Origin: an uncultured Actinomyces sp.
GTDB taxonomy: Bacteria > Actinomycetota > Actinomycetes > Actinomycetales > Actinomycetaceae
Direction: 5' to 3'
Length of the DNA stretch: 6,466 nucleotides
Assembly: GCA_938028585.1 (NCBI GenBank)
Contig: CALIZH010000253.1
Coordinates: forward strand, 1-6,466
In this document: piece by piece, positions 1 to 4,731 of the stretch
Layout of the letters: every line of letters begins with the position of its first letter
Position numbering within the stretch: the stretch's first letter is position 1
Translations under genes and position numbers: made by a program
Notes under the pieces: generated by a model
Databases searched by the model: none
What the model saw: the letters and a program-made list of their open reading frames with translations, nothing else
Told to the model about the DNA's origin: nothing

Positions 1-68
1 TCAACCATTTACACCCCCGTCACGGGCTCCAGCACCAAAACCATGATTATTCTACGGCGGGGCAACCC

Positions 69-587
69 ATGGCGAAAGACGGCACCAACCGAGACGGGCG
101 CCGCGTCCGTGCGGGTGCGAAGCCGGATGCTTTGAACGAGAAGCTCGCCGCCGGTAAGCCTGCAACCCGACTGGCCGACCCCGAGGTTTTCGAAGGCCCC
201 GACCTGCCAGCCACGGACATTGGCGAGGGCGCGCTGCTTGACGGTGAGGCCATGCCAGAGCTGTCCGAATACCTGTCTGCAGTGCAGCGGGACGGCAGTG
301 ACCTTCTGTTTGAGGATCTGTCTGCTCGTTGTGCGGTGGAGGTGATGGCGACTAAGGGCCGGATCATCGTGGCTGGGGAAATCACCTCCAGCGTCAAGGT
401 CTCCATCCGGGCCGCTGTACGCCGCGCCCTGACCCGGGCCGGCAACATCAAACCCGACAAAGCCAAATCCACCGAGAAAATCGACGGAGTCGTCGCCACC
501 ATCATGGCCCTAGACCGAGCCATCCGAAACGGCAGCGGACATGTCAGCGGCAGTGTCTACGACCAGCGCGGGTTACTCGTTTTGTAA
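69..587 (+). CDS. Chimeric ORF: P27 terminase small subunit N-terminus + MetK fragment + terminase large subunit C-terminus
   Basis: This 172-residue frame joins parts of three phage genes without losing frame. Residues 1-77 (MAKDGTNRDGRRVRAGAKP to SEYLSAVQRDGS) match the start of P27-type terminase small subunits. Residues 78-123 (DLLFEDLSARCAVEV to RRALTR) are a piece of S-adenosylmethionine synthetase. Residues 124-172 (KSTEKIDGVVATIMALDRAI to SVYDQRGLLVL) match the extreme C-terminus of phage terminase large subunits, including the natural stop. In related phages terS, metK and terL lie in this order, so two internal deletions of a packaging module would give this result. The ATG at 69 fits the family start; the Shine-Dalgarno is poor (a G-rich run about 8 bases upstream). 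No catalytic centre survives, so packaging function is unlikely. It may be a pseudogene or an expressed chimera. Bases 1-68 hold no gene I recognise. Confidence 0.8.
   Translation: MAKDGTNRDGRRVRAGAKPDALNEKLAAGKPATRLADPEVFEGPDLPATDIGEGALLDGEAMPELSEYLSAVQRDGSDLLFEDLSARCAVEVMATKGRIIVAGEITSSVKVSIRAAVRRALTRAGNIKPDKAKSTEKIDGVVATIMALDRAIRNGSGHVSGSVYDQRGLLVL
299..437 (+). repeat. 139-bp metK-derived direct repeat, copy 1
   Basis: This segment is nearly identical to 4037-4175. I count five differences by eye, all synonymous in the shared metK frame. Both copies end at the same bases (GCCCTGACCCGG) and diverge right after. Copy 1 is sandwiched between terS and terL pieces. Confidence 0.9.
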
Positions 588-593
588 AGAAAG

Positions 594-636
594 ATGCGGG
601 GTGAGATTGGAAGAAAACAGTGATCTCACCCCACAT
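594..636 (-). terminator. Rho-independent terminator of the leftward gene 654-1304
   Basis: Two 14-base arms (594-607 and 623-636) pair with one mismatch around a 15-base loop. Read on the minus strand, the stem follows the stop of the winged-helix gene and is followed by a T-rich run (CTTTCTTT). On the plus strand there is no T tract, so it mainly serves the minus-strand gene, though the stem also lies just after the terminase stop. A smaller stem (634-638 with 648-652) sits beside the gene's stop. Confidence 0.75.
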
Positions 637-653
637 CGATTATGAAACGATGG

Positions 654-1304
654 CTAAAGCAACTGTGAAGCCTCTTCAAGAAGAGCTTCTGAACTCCAGA
701 CCTTATTCATTGGCCCTTGGCGAGACGGCAAATAATTATGCGCGTACCGATATGAGTCATGATGATCAAAGGGCTTCACTAGGAAGCAACGTCCACCAGA
801 CTTGCTGAACACATTAGGCACCCATCCCTCGACATGCCCGCCATCTAGGATGAACCCAGCATAAGAGGCCACGACGATCGACTTATTGGCGACCAAAAAA
901 TCAGTATCCTCCTGGCTTACACGCCAGTGTCCAGTGACTCGAAGCGTTCCTTCAACAATCTGCGCCCAGGTGTCAGTAGAAACGTTACGGCGGACTTCAT
1001 CGAGCACATCATTGCGTCGTCCCCATGTAGCATCGAAATACAAAGAAGGACGAGCCGCCTGTTTTTCGACTCCCATCGAACAGACTAGAGCTTTCTGTCC
1101 TTTTTCAACCATTAAGGGGCGATTTCGAGCAGAAGACAGGTATCCAATGTCCCAACCGGAATACTGTTGATTTCGCTGATTCGCGCCATCTGGAAATACT
1201 GAGATGAGATTGAGATCGATGAGTTTGCTCAACGTGTTAGAGCCAACTCCGAGGATTTCCTTGGCGGTTTCGAAGCCGTAAACGGCGTTATCAAAGCTGT
1301 ACAT
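654..1304 (-). CDS. Winged-helix (MerR/excisionase-like) protein of unknown function, cargo 1
   Basis: A complete 216-residue gene. Residues about 8-60 (YGFETAKEILGVGSNTLSKL, then a QYSGWDIGYLSS stretch) look like a MerR/excisionase-type winged helix-turn-helix, suggesting DNA binding. The C-terminal half contains a GHWRVSQEDTDFLVANKS stretch, VVASYAGFILDGGHVEGW and GRCFLVKPFD. That spacing resembles small PUA/ASCH-like domains, which is only an inference; I do not recognise the family. The ATG at 1304 is fixed by an AAGGAGG Shine-Dalgarno five bases upstream (1310-1316 on the plus strand). The gene has its own consensus-like promoter and terminator and points against the phage genes: terminase large subunit end to its left, portal start to its right. 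That is the arrangement of a phage moron. It could be a regulator, defence protein or phage accessory protein. Confidence 0.8.
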   Translation of the reverse strand: MYSFDNAVYGFETAKEILGVGSNTLSKLIDLNLISVFPDGANQRNQQYSGWDIGYLSSARNRPLMVEKGQKALVCSMGVEKQAARPSLYFDATWGRRNDVLDEVRRNVSTDTWAQIVEGTLRVTGHWRVSQEDTDFLVANKSIVVASYAGFILDGGHVEGWVPNVFSKSGGRCFLVKPFDHHDSYRYAHNYLPSRQGPMNKVWSSEALLEEASQLL

Positions 1305-1411
1305 GACAGCCTCCTTCGCTTTGTTCAGGTAGCAGTTGATTCGTACTACGTGACGTCAATCTTTCGTTTGGATTCGGCAAACTACTAATGCAGCGAACCG
1401 CTCCACTAGCA

Positions 1412-1440
1412 ATTAGAGCACGGCACACACATCATGTCAA
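1412..1440 (-). promoter_or_regulatory. Sigma70-type promoter for the winged-helix gene
   Basis: On the minus strand a perfect TTGACA (1435-1440) is followed after exactly 17 bases by TCTAAT (1412-1417), one base from consensus. Transcription would start near 1405, giving a leader of about 100 bases before the ATG at 1304. The leader holds a short AGCG/CGCT hairpin and a TGACGTCA palindrome (1351-1358) that could bind a regulator, possibly the encoded protein itself. Confidence 0.75.
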
Positions 1441-1444
1441 GTGT

Positions 1445-1475
1445 GACTAGATAGATTCGCCTAGTCTCAATTTTT
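1445..1475 (+). other. Short hairpin followed by T-run between cargo 1 promoter and portal start
   Basis: GACTAG (1445-1450) and CTAGTC (1461-1466) pair around a 10-base loop, and five T residues follow at 1471-1475. It could be a weak terminator on the plus strand or an operator near the leftward promoter. The stem is short and AT-rich, so this is tentative. Confidence 0.3.
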
Positions 1476-1486
1476 AGGTAGTAGAT

Positions 1487-1789
1487 ATGGGTTTATTTAA
1501 TTGGCTGCGCGGCGACACCGTCCGCACCGCTGATGGCCACGCGATTGGTACTGGTTATAGCTTTTTCTTTGGGTCGACGTCGTCGGGTCGTCCGGTGACA
1601 GAACGTAGCGCGATGCAGATGACTGCCGTCTACTCATGCGTGCGTATCTTGGCTGAAGCTATTGCTGGTTTGCCGTTGCACGTCTACCAGCAAAGCAGTG
1701 ATGGTGCGAAGGTGAAGGCCTTGGATTATCCGTTGTATCTGCTTCTTTATGATGAGAACCCAAAAGAAGCACCAGCGGCGGGTGCATAG
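1487..1789 (+). pseudogene. Phage portal protein, N-terminal fragment
   Basis: The 100-residue frame starts MGLFNWLRGDTVRTADG and continues with TERSAMQMTAVYSCVRILAE, GLPLHVYQ and LYLLLYDENP, the N-terminus of HK97-family portal proteins, which form the DNA-entry ring of the capsid. Family members are usually around 400 residues, so about three quarters are missing, along with the protease, capsid and connector genes expected downstream. Identity is lost near 1770 (after NPKE), and the frame ends seven codons later at a junction with the tail-gene remnant. The ATG is natural, with AGGTAG shortly upstream. It follows the cargo gene where, in an intact phage, portal would directly follow terminase large subunit. 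Confidence 0.85.
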
Positions 1790-1983
1790 CCGACACCACG
1801 GAGGCGACCTTCACCCGGCTCACCTACATCGCCCTCGCACACCTCCACCTCAGCGTGGAACAGGCAGAGCTGATAGTGTTCGGGGTGCTGCTCGACCTGG
1901 TGGACTGCTAGCGCATCGAGACCGGCCGTGCCCAGCCGAAACGGGTGTGGTTTATTGATGATGTGATCCCGGCTGGAATCTAG
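1790..1983 (+). pseudogene. Probable tail assembly chaperone, C-terminal fragment with in-frame stop
   Basis: Frame 1 reads a protein-like stretch (TTEATFTRLTYIALAHLHLS, then EQAELIVFGVLLDLVDC), an amber TAG at 1909-1911, then RIETGRAQPKR and a natural-looking end FIDDVIPAGI at 1981. No start codon belongs to it; it begins abruptly at the portal junction. The call rests on position: the gene just before the tape-measure gene in siphophages is normally the tail assembly chaperone. The ending resembles the last residues of the metK frame at 4493 (IDDVIPVGI), so two homologous tail genes contributed to this window. The family call is inference. Confidence 0.55.
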
Positions 1984-1986
1984 GTA

Positions 1987-2361
1987 TCAGTGGGTACTGT
2001 TGAGGACGCAGGTGGCTATGAGCTGGTCGATGCGCCGCACATCAATTTTCCTACCCAATTTGATTTTGAGATGACCGGCGCGTGTCCAAAGCTCTACTTC
2101 AGCATTGAAATCGATTCGTCCCGCATTCTCGGTTGACCACATGTTGATGGATGAATACGGAATCGAATAGATTTCAACCTTCTTCCCAGTCAAGCCTTGT
2201 GAATCACGTACAATAAGCCGCTTTGAAGTAAAAATAGCCGAATCTCGAAAAGTCTTGTATGCCGCGTAGGGTTGTTCTCCTTGGACGAGAAGCTGATTGA
2301 CGTCCTGCGGAATGGGTACTTCTTCAAAGAAAGTCCATTCGGTGATGCCTGAAGTCTCCAT
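1987..2361 (-). CDS. Bacterial PH-domain protein (bPH_1/PF08000-like), cargo 2
   Basis: A complete 124-residue protein. The core (about residues 40-120) carries the bacterial PH-domain pattern TSKRLIVRDSQGLTGKKVEI followed by YSIPYSSINMWSTENAG and a beta-rich C-terminal half ending in a helix (RRIDQLIATCVL). These small soluble proteins adopt a PH fold; their exact role is generally unknown. The frame is open to 2442, but ATG 2361 is the better start: GAGGA lies seven bases upstream and the extra 27 residues look like noise. The gene runs against the phage direction, between the chaperone remnant's stop (1983) and the tape-measure ATG (2445), so it fills a natural intergenic slot. I see no convincing promoter or terminator. 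It is intact although both neighbours are broken. Confidence 0.8.
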   Translation of the reverse strand: METSGITEWTFFEEVPIPQDVNQLLVQGEQPYAAYKTFRDSAIFTSKRLIVRDSQGLTGKKVEIYSIPYSSINMWSTENAGRIDFNAEVELWTRAGHLKIKLGRKIDVRRIDQLIATCVLNSTH

Positions 2362-2444
2362 GATTATTCCTCGTTGAAGCTCGTCGTTGATTCTTCCATC
2401 CCCGACTATTTCACCCCCTAAATAGTTAAGGAAGCGTAACACGC

Positions 2445-2747
2445 ATGGCTGACTCGAGTTTTGGTTTGAAGATTGGTTTGGAGGGTGAGCGGGAGTTCAA
2501 GCGGGCGATCACGGATATCAACCGTGAGATGCGGGTGCTCGGCTCTGAGATGAAGCTCGTGGCCTCGTCGTTTGATAAGAACGACAAGTCCGCCGAATCC
2601 CTCACCGTCCGTAACCAGGTGCTGGGCAAAGAAATCGAAGCTCAAAAGTCGAAGATTGAGACTCTGCGCGCTGCGCTCGAAAATAGCGCTTCCTCGTTTG
2701 GTGAGAACGATTCGCGGACGAAGAACTGGCAGATCCAGCTCAACAAT
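2445..2747 (+). pseudogene. Phage tail tape-measure protein, N-terminal fragment
   Basis: About 101 residues, from MADSSFGLKIGLEGEREFKR through GSEMKLVASSFDKNDKSAES to NWQIQLNN, match the charged, coiled-coil N-terminus of tape-measure proteins, which set tail length. Intact ones are many hundreds of residues long. Identity stops at QLNN, where sequence switches to a recombinase in another frame; the tape-measure frame then reads on as nonsense to a stop at 2831. The ATG is natural, with AAGGAAG at 2427-2433. It lies divergently from the PH-domain gene, whose start is about 80 bases to the left. Confidence 0.85.
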
Positions 2748-2910
2748 CCCAGCCAAGCCCCGTATCTCTGGGCCACAAGCACCCACCCTGGCACGCAGGA
2801 AGGGCGCGGCGTATGCGCGTGTATCCACTGACAGGGGAGAGCAGTACTCCTCCTACCAAGCGCAGGTGGACTACTACGCCACCTACATTCAAGGCCGACC
2901 TGAGTGGGAG
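2743..2910 (+). pseudogene. Large serine recombinase, N-terminal fragment
   Basis: Frame 1 reads TIPAKPRISGPQAPTLARRK, then YARVSTDRGEQYSSYQAQVD and YIQGRPEWE, the N-terminus of resolvase/invertase-type serine recombinases of the large (TndX/integrase) group. The nucleophile serine of YARVS is present. About 56 residues remain of a protein normally near 500, with no start codon. The left edge overlaps the tape-measure end at ACAAT (2743-2747), a possible microhomology joint. The right edge falls at GAG 2908-2910, where family members would continue with FVGVYTDEGI. Such genes usually lie at a prophage end, so this may mark the border of remnant A. Confidence 0.8.
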
Positions 2911-2936
2911 TGCAGAAAGTATTGCACTCTCACTCA
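2901..2936. other. Strong hairpin at the recombinase/membrane-gene junction
   Basis: Arms 2901-2914 and 2923-2936 are 14 bases long with one mismatch, around an 8-base loop. The right arm contains the stop of the leftward membrane gene; the left arm lies mostly in the recombinase fragment. It could end transcription of the membrane gene, but no T tract follows on either strand, so it may instead be a recombination or protein-binding site. Confidence 0.5.
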
Positions 2937-3322
2937 GGGATGTTGCTGACATCAATAGACAAGATGTATGCCGCTACAAGGCTCAGAATGAGGACGATAA
3001 CGGTCACTGCCGCCACGACGAATTTTCTTACCACAGTTTCGGCAGAGGGTAGTGAAACCTCGGCTAAAGTCAACACCCTACACGCATTCATGAAAGCGAC
3101 AACTAGCCAACACAGTAAACCAAGGCTTGTTACGAACAACATTCGGTCTACCCAGACCTCTGACACAAACTCGACCGGGTAAGGATAACGTTGAAAAATC
3201 CTGATTGGGAGATCACTAAACCAGCCGTACGACACCGGTAGCAACAGTACAAGCCCTGCCCACCAGAAAACTCTCCTGATTAACCCCTGTATATCTCCGA
3301 TTGAAGTAATCAAATTCTTCAT
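2930..3322 (-). CDS. Small three-helix membrane protein, cargo 3
   Basis: A 130-residue protein with three clear hydrophobic segments: about residues 18-35 (VFWWAGLVLLLPVSYGWF), 60-80 (MLFVTSLGLLCWLVVAFM) and 100-123 (FVVAAVTVIVLILSLVAAYI). I recognise no family. A stop codon (TAA) lies just upstream in frame, so ATG 3322 is the first usable ATG. There is no Shine-Dalgarno, which may mean a leaderless transcript, as is common in actinobacteria; a later start is also possible. It opposes the phage genes, as cargos 1 and 2 do, and lies between a recombinase fragment and the start of a second terminase gene. Small membrane proteins at such sites can be phage superinfection-exclusion or defence effectors, but that is speculation. 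Confidence 0.65.
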   Translation of the reverse strand: MKNLITSIGDIQGLIRRVFWWAGLVLLLPVSYGWFSDLPIRIFQRYPYPVEFVSEVWVDRMLFVTSLGLLCWLVVAFMNACRVLTLAEVSLPSAETVVRKFVVAAVTVIVLILSLVAAYILSIDVSNIPE

Positions 3323-3334
3323 CGTTTAACTGTA

Positions 3335-3350
3335 CCGGCAGGTATGCCGG
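3335..3350. other. 6-bp stem palindrome upstream of the membrane gene
   Basis: CCGGCA (3335-3340) and TGCCGG (3345-3350) pair perfectly around GGTA, 13 bases from the membrane gene's ATG. In that position it could be an operator or part of the promoter. Bases 3351-3467 hold no gene I recognise, only a small CCTAC/GTAGG hairpin (3420-3433) ahead of the terS start. Confidence 0.4.
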
Positions 3351-3467
3351 AAAGTCGCGAGTTGGTCTCAATCAGAGGAAGCGTTAGAAGGGGTACCAGC
3401 ACACTGCGTCTAGCCGTCACCTACTGCTGTAGGGGAACGCAAGTATGCTCACGTGAAGGAGGAATAG

Positions 3468-3844
3468 GTGGCAAAGGATGGCACGAATCGTGGCGGACGC
3501 CGGGTGTGTGCGGGTGCGAAGCCGGAACCGTTGCGTGAGACTTGGGCGTGGTTGGACGTGCGTGGTGCGCCCAGTTCGTCGCCCCACGCTTGATCGAGTC
3601 ATATGCGCAGGCGTTCGCGCGTTATGTGCACTGCGAGCAGGCGATCTTGAAGTCCGGCCTGCTTAGCAAACATCCGACGACGGGCGCAGCTATCGCCAGC
3701 CCTTTTGTTGCGATGCCGTAGTCGTTTGGTAAGCAGGCGAACGTGTACTGCTACGAGATTTACGAGATCATCCGCGCCACCGCGACCCGCGACTACTCCG
3801 AGGCGACGCCCGCGGATCAGTTGATGGAACGCCTTCTTGACTAA
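3468..3844 (+). pseudogene. P27-type terminase small subunit, second copy, broken
   Basis: GTG 3468 has an ideal AAGGAGG five bases upstream (3456-3462) and starts MAKDGTNRGGRRVCAGAKPE, matching the other copy at 69. About 65 internal residues are then missing, and TWAWLDVRG resumes mid-protein. One base appears lost near 3566, shifting the frame: frame 0 stops at 3591, while frame 2 continues as LIESYAQAFARYVHCEQAIL and LSKHPTTGAAIASPFVAMP. An amber TAG at 3719 follows, where related proteins have glutamine, then SFGKQANVYCYEIYEIIRAT and the normal end QLMERLLD with TAA at 3842. So there are three independent lesions. The intact protein would recognise phage DNA for packaging. The part missing here is roughly the part kept in the copy at 69-299, but the sequences differ, so it is not a simple split. 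Confidence 0.85.
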
Positions 3845-3888
3845 CCACCCCGCCCCGCGGCGTACACCGTGTACGTCCTGAATTCTTG

Positions 3889-3921
3889 CCCGCTCACCGC
3901 CTGTGGTGTGCGGGTTCTTCT
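3889..3921 (+). terminator. Rho-independent terminator between terS remnant and metK
   Basis: CCCGCTCACC (3889-3898) pairs with GGTGTGCGGG (3905-3914) with one mismatch and a six-base loop, followed by TTCTTCT. A smaller CGTACA/TGTACG stem lies just upstream. It would separate terS from metK transcription. Confidence 0.65.
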
Positions 3922-3953
3922 GTATTGACCCCAGTTGATTGGAGCAAGCCCTG

Positions 3954-4493
3954 ATGACGAGTATCCGTACCTGCGAGTCCACCTGTATCGGTCACCCGGA
4001 CAAGTTGTGTGACCTGATTGCTGACACGGTCCTGGATGACCTTCTGTTTGAGGATCTATCGGCTCGTTGTGCGGTGGAGGTGATGGCGACCAAGGGCCGG
4101 ATCATCGTGGCCGGGGAGATCACCTCCAGCGTCAAGGTCTCCATCCGGGCCGCTGTACGCCGCGCCCTGACCCGGACAGGCGGTGAGGGAGCGTTCGTGC
4201 TCACCGGCGCGGGTGATCAGGGCACGGTGTACGGGTATGCGACCGACGAGACACCCGAGTATCTGCCGCTGCCGCTGGTGATCGCCCATGAGATCTGCAA
4301 GCGCCTCGATGCTGCGCGCATGGAGGGCACCATCAGCGGTATCAGCTCGGACGGCAAATCCCAAGTCTCACTGCGCTACGAGGGAGAGCGCGCGGTGGGA
4401 GTTGCGGCTGTGGTCGTGTCTATCCAGCACACCCAACCCGGCCGCAACACGGCTGAGCCCAGCATCGACGACGTCATCCCTGTAGGGATCTGA
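3954..4493 (+). pseudogene. metK: Phage-type S-adenosylmethionine synthetase, deleted and truncated
   Basis: A 179-residue frame against nearly 400 for intact MetK, which makes S-adenosylmethionine from methionine and ATP. Visible motifs are GHPDK at residues 13-17, with the ATP-binding histidine in its usual place, and GAGDQGTVYGYATDET from residue 85. Between R74 and T75 about 30 residues are missing, and everything after VVVSIQHT is gone, including the GGGAFSGKD loop, so it cannot be an active enzyme. The last 20 or so residues (PGRNTAEPSIDDVIPVGI) do not look like MetK but resemble the end of the tail-gene remnant at 1983, so this is probably another in-frame chimera. ATG 3954 is preferred over TTG 3939: GGAG lies at 3941-3944 and the family starts there. 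In related phages metK lies after terS, as here, feeding a DNA methylase. Confidence 0.85.
4037..4175 (+). repeat. 139-bp metK-derived direct repeat, copy 2
   Basis: Partner of 299-437, with about 96% identity by eye. The left edge lies inside uninterrupted metK; the right edge coincides with the internal deletion of this metK copy. Both copies therefore break after the same GCCCTGACCCGG. Confidence 0.9.
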
Positions 4494-4597
4494 GAGCTGG
4501 TGCTCTACAGCAGGCAACCTTGCCGTGAGACAATCGTGTCCACCAACGAGGACTCTCCTCAGTATTCTCGAGAGAATCACGTTTTCAGGTGGACACG
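4493..4597. ncRNA. Candidate structured RNA upstream of Abi_2
   Basis: Four stems crowd into about 105 bases: 4493-4497/4502-4506 (AGAGC, loop TGGT); 4513-4516/4521-4524 (GGCA/TGCC); and a perfect 10-base outer stem 4535-4544/4588-4597 (CGTGTCCACC) enclosing two arms, 4548-4552/4556-4560 (GAGGA/TCCTC) and 4564-4568/4573-4577 (ATTCT/AGAAT). The last three form a plausible three-way junction. No protein is evident: the long open frame here is not protein-like. Structured RNAs upstream of abiF/Abi_2 genes are known (the abiF RNA motif), and AbiF-type toxins have been linked to RNA antitoxins. Whether this matches, and which strand is transcribed, I cannot tell; I see no clear promoter for it. 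An operator array is the alternative. Confidence 0.45.
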
Positions 4598-4614
4598 AGG
4601 TATGCCTGTGTTGT

Positions 4615-4643
4615 TTGTCTAAAGATCTGAGTTGGGCTATATT
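4615..4643 (+). promoter_or_regulatory. Sigma70-type promoter for Abi_2
   Basis: TTGTCT (4615-4620) and TATATT (4638-4643) are separated by exactly 17 bases, both close to consensus. Transcription would start near 4650, giving a leader of about 80 bases to the Abi_2 ATG. It lies immediately after the three-way-junction structure, so that structure is not in this transcript. Confidence 0.65.
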
Positions 4644-4656
4644 AGTATTAATCGTT

Positions 4657-4693
4657 CAGCCCGCCTCAGAACCTCGGTTTTGGGAGTGGGCTG
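4657..4693 (+). promoter_or_regulatory. Hairpin in the Abi_2 leader
   Basis: CAGCCC (4657-4662) pairs with GGGCTG (4688-4693). Inside, CTC (4665-4667) can pair with GAG (4684-4686) and AGAAC (4668-4672) with GTTTT (4677-4681) around CTCG. It begins about seven bases after the predicted transcription start and is followed by ATCTTTATTC, so it could act as an attenuator or be a short RNA itself. Confidence 0.45.
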
Positions 4694-4731
4694 GATCTTT
4701 ATTCAGCGGCACACGGGCGGAGACACTGGTG

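Noticed and set aside
47..523. 158-residue minus-strand open frame over the terminase chimera
   Set aside because: Serine/arginine-rich shadow of the GC-rich coding frame; the plus-strand frame matches three known families.
2362..2442. Longer start for the PH-domain protein at 2442
   Set aside because: The extension overlaps the tape-measure ribosome-binding site and lacks its own; GAGGA upstream of 2361 fits better.
2743..2910. Active serine integrase that could mobilise the array
   Set aside because: Only about 56 residues remain, without a start codon or the DNA-binding domains.
3344..3666. Small plus-strand frames starting at 3344 and 3478
   Set aside because: They overlap the terS remnant in the wrong frame and are rich in cysteine and arginine without family likeness; GTG 3468 has the ribosome-binding site.
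299..4175. CRISPR array or terminal repeats of a transposon
   Set aside because: The only long repeat pair is coding metK sequence in direct orientation, with no regular spacers, no inverted ends and no transposase.
3954..4493. Functional mini-MetK enzyme
   Set aside because: The internal deletion and loss of the C-terminal two thirds remove essential ATP and phosphate-binding parts; a novel role cannot be excluded but enzyme activity can be doubted strongly.
4525..4731. N-terminal extension of Abi_2 (69 extra residues in frame)
   Set aside because: It overlaps the hairpins and the promoter, is not protein-like, and a well-spaced ribosome-binding site precedes ATG 4732.
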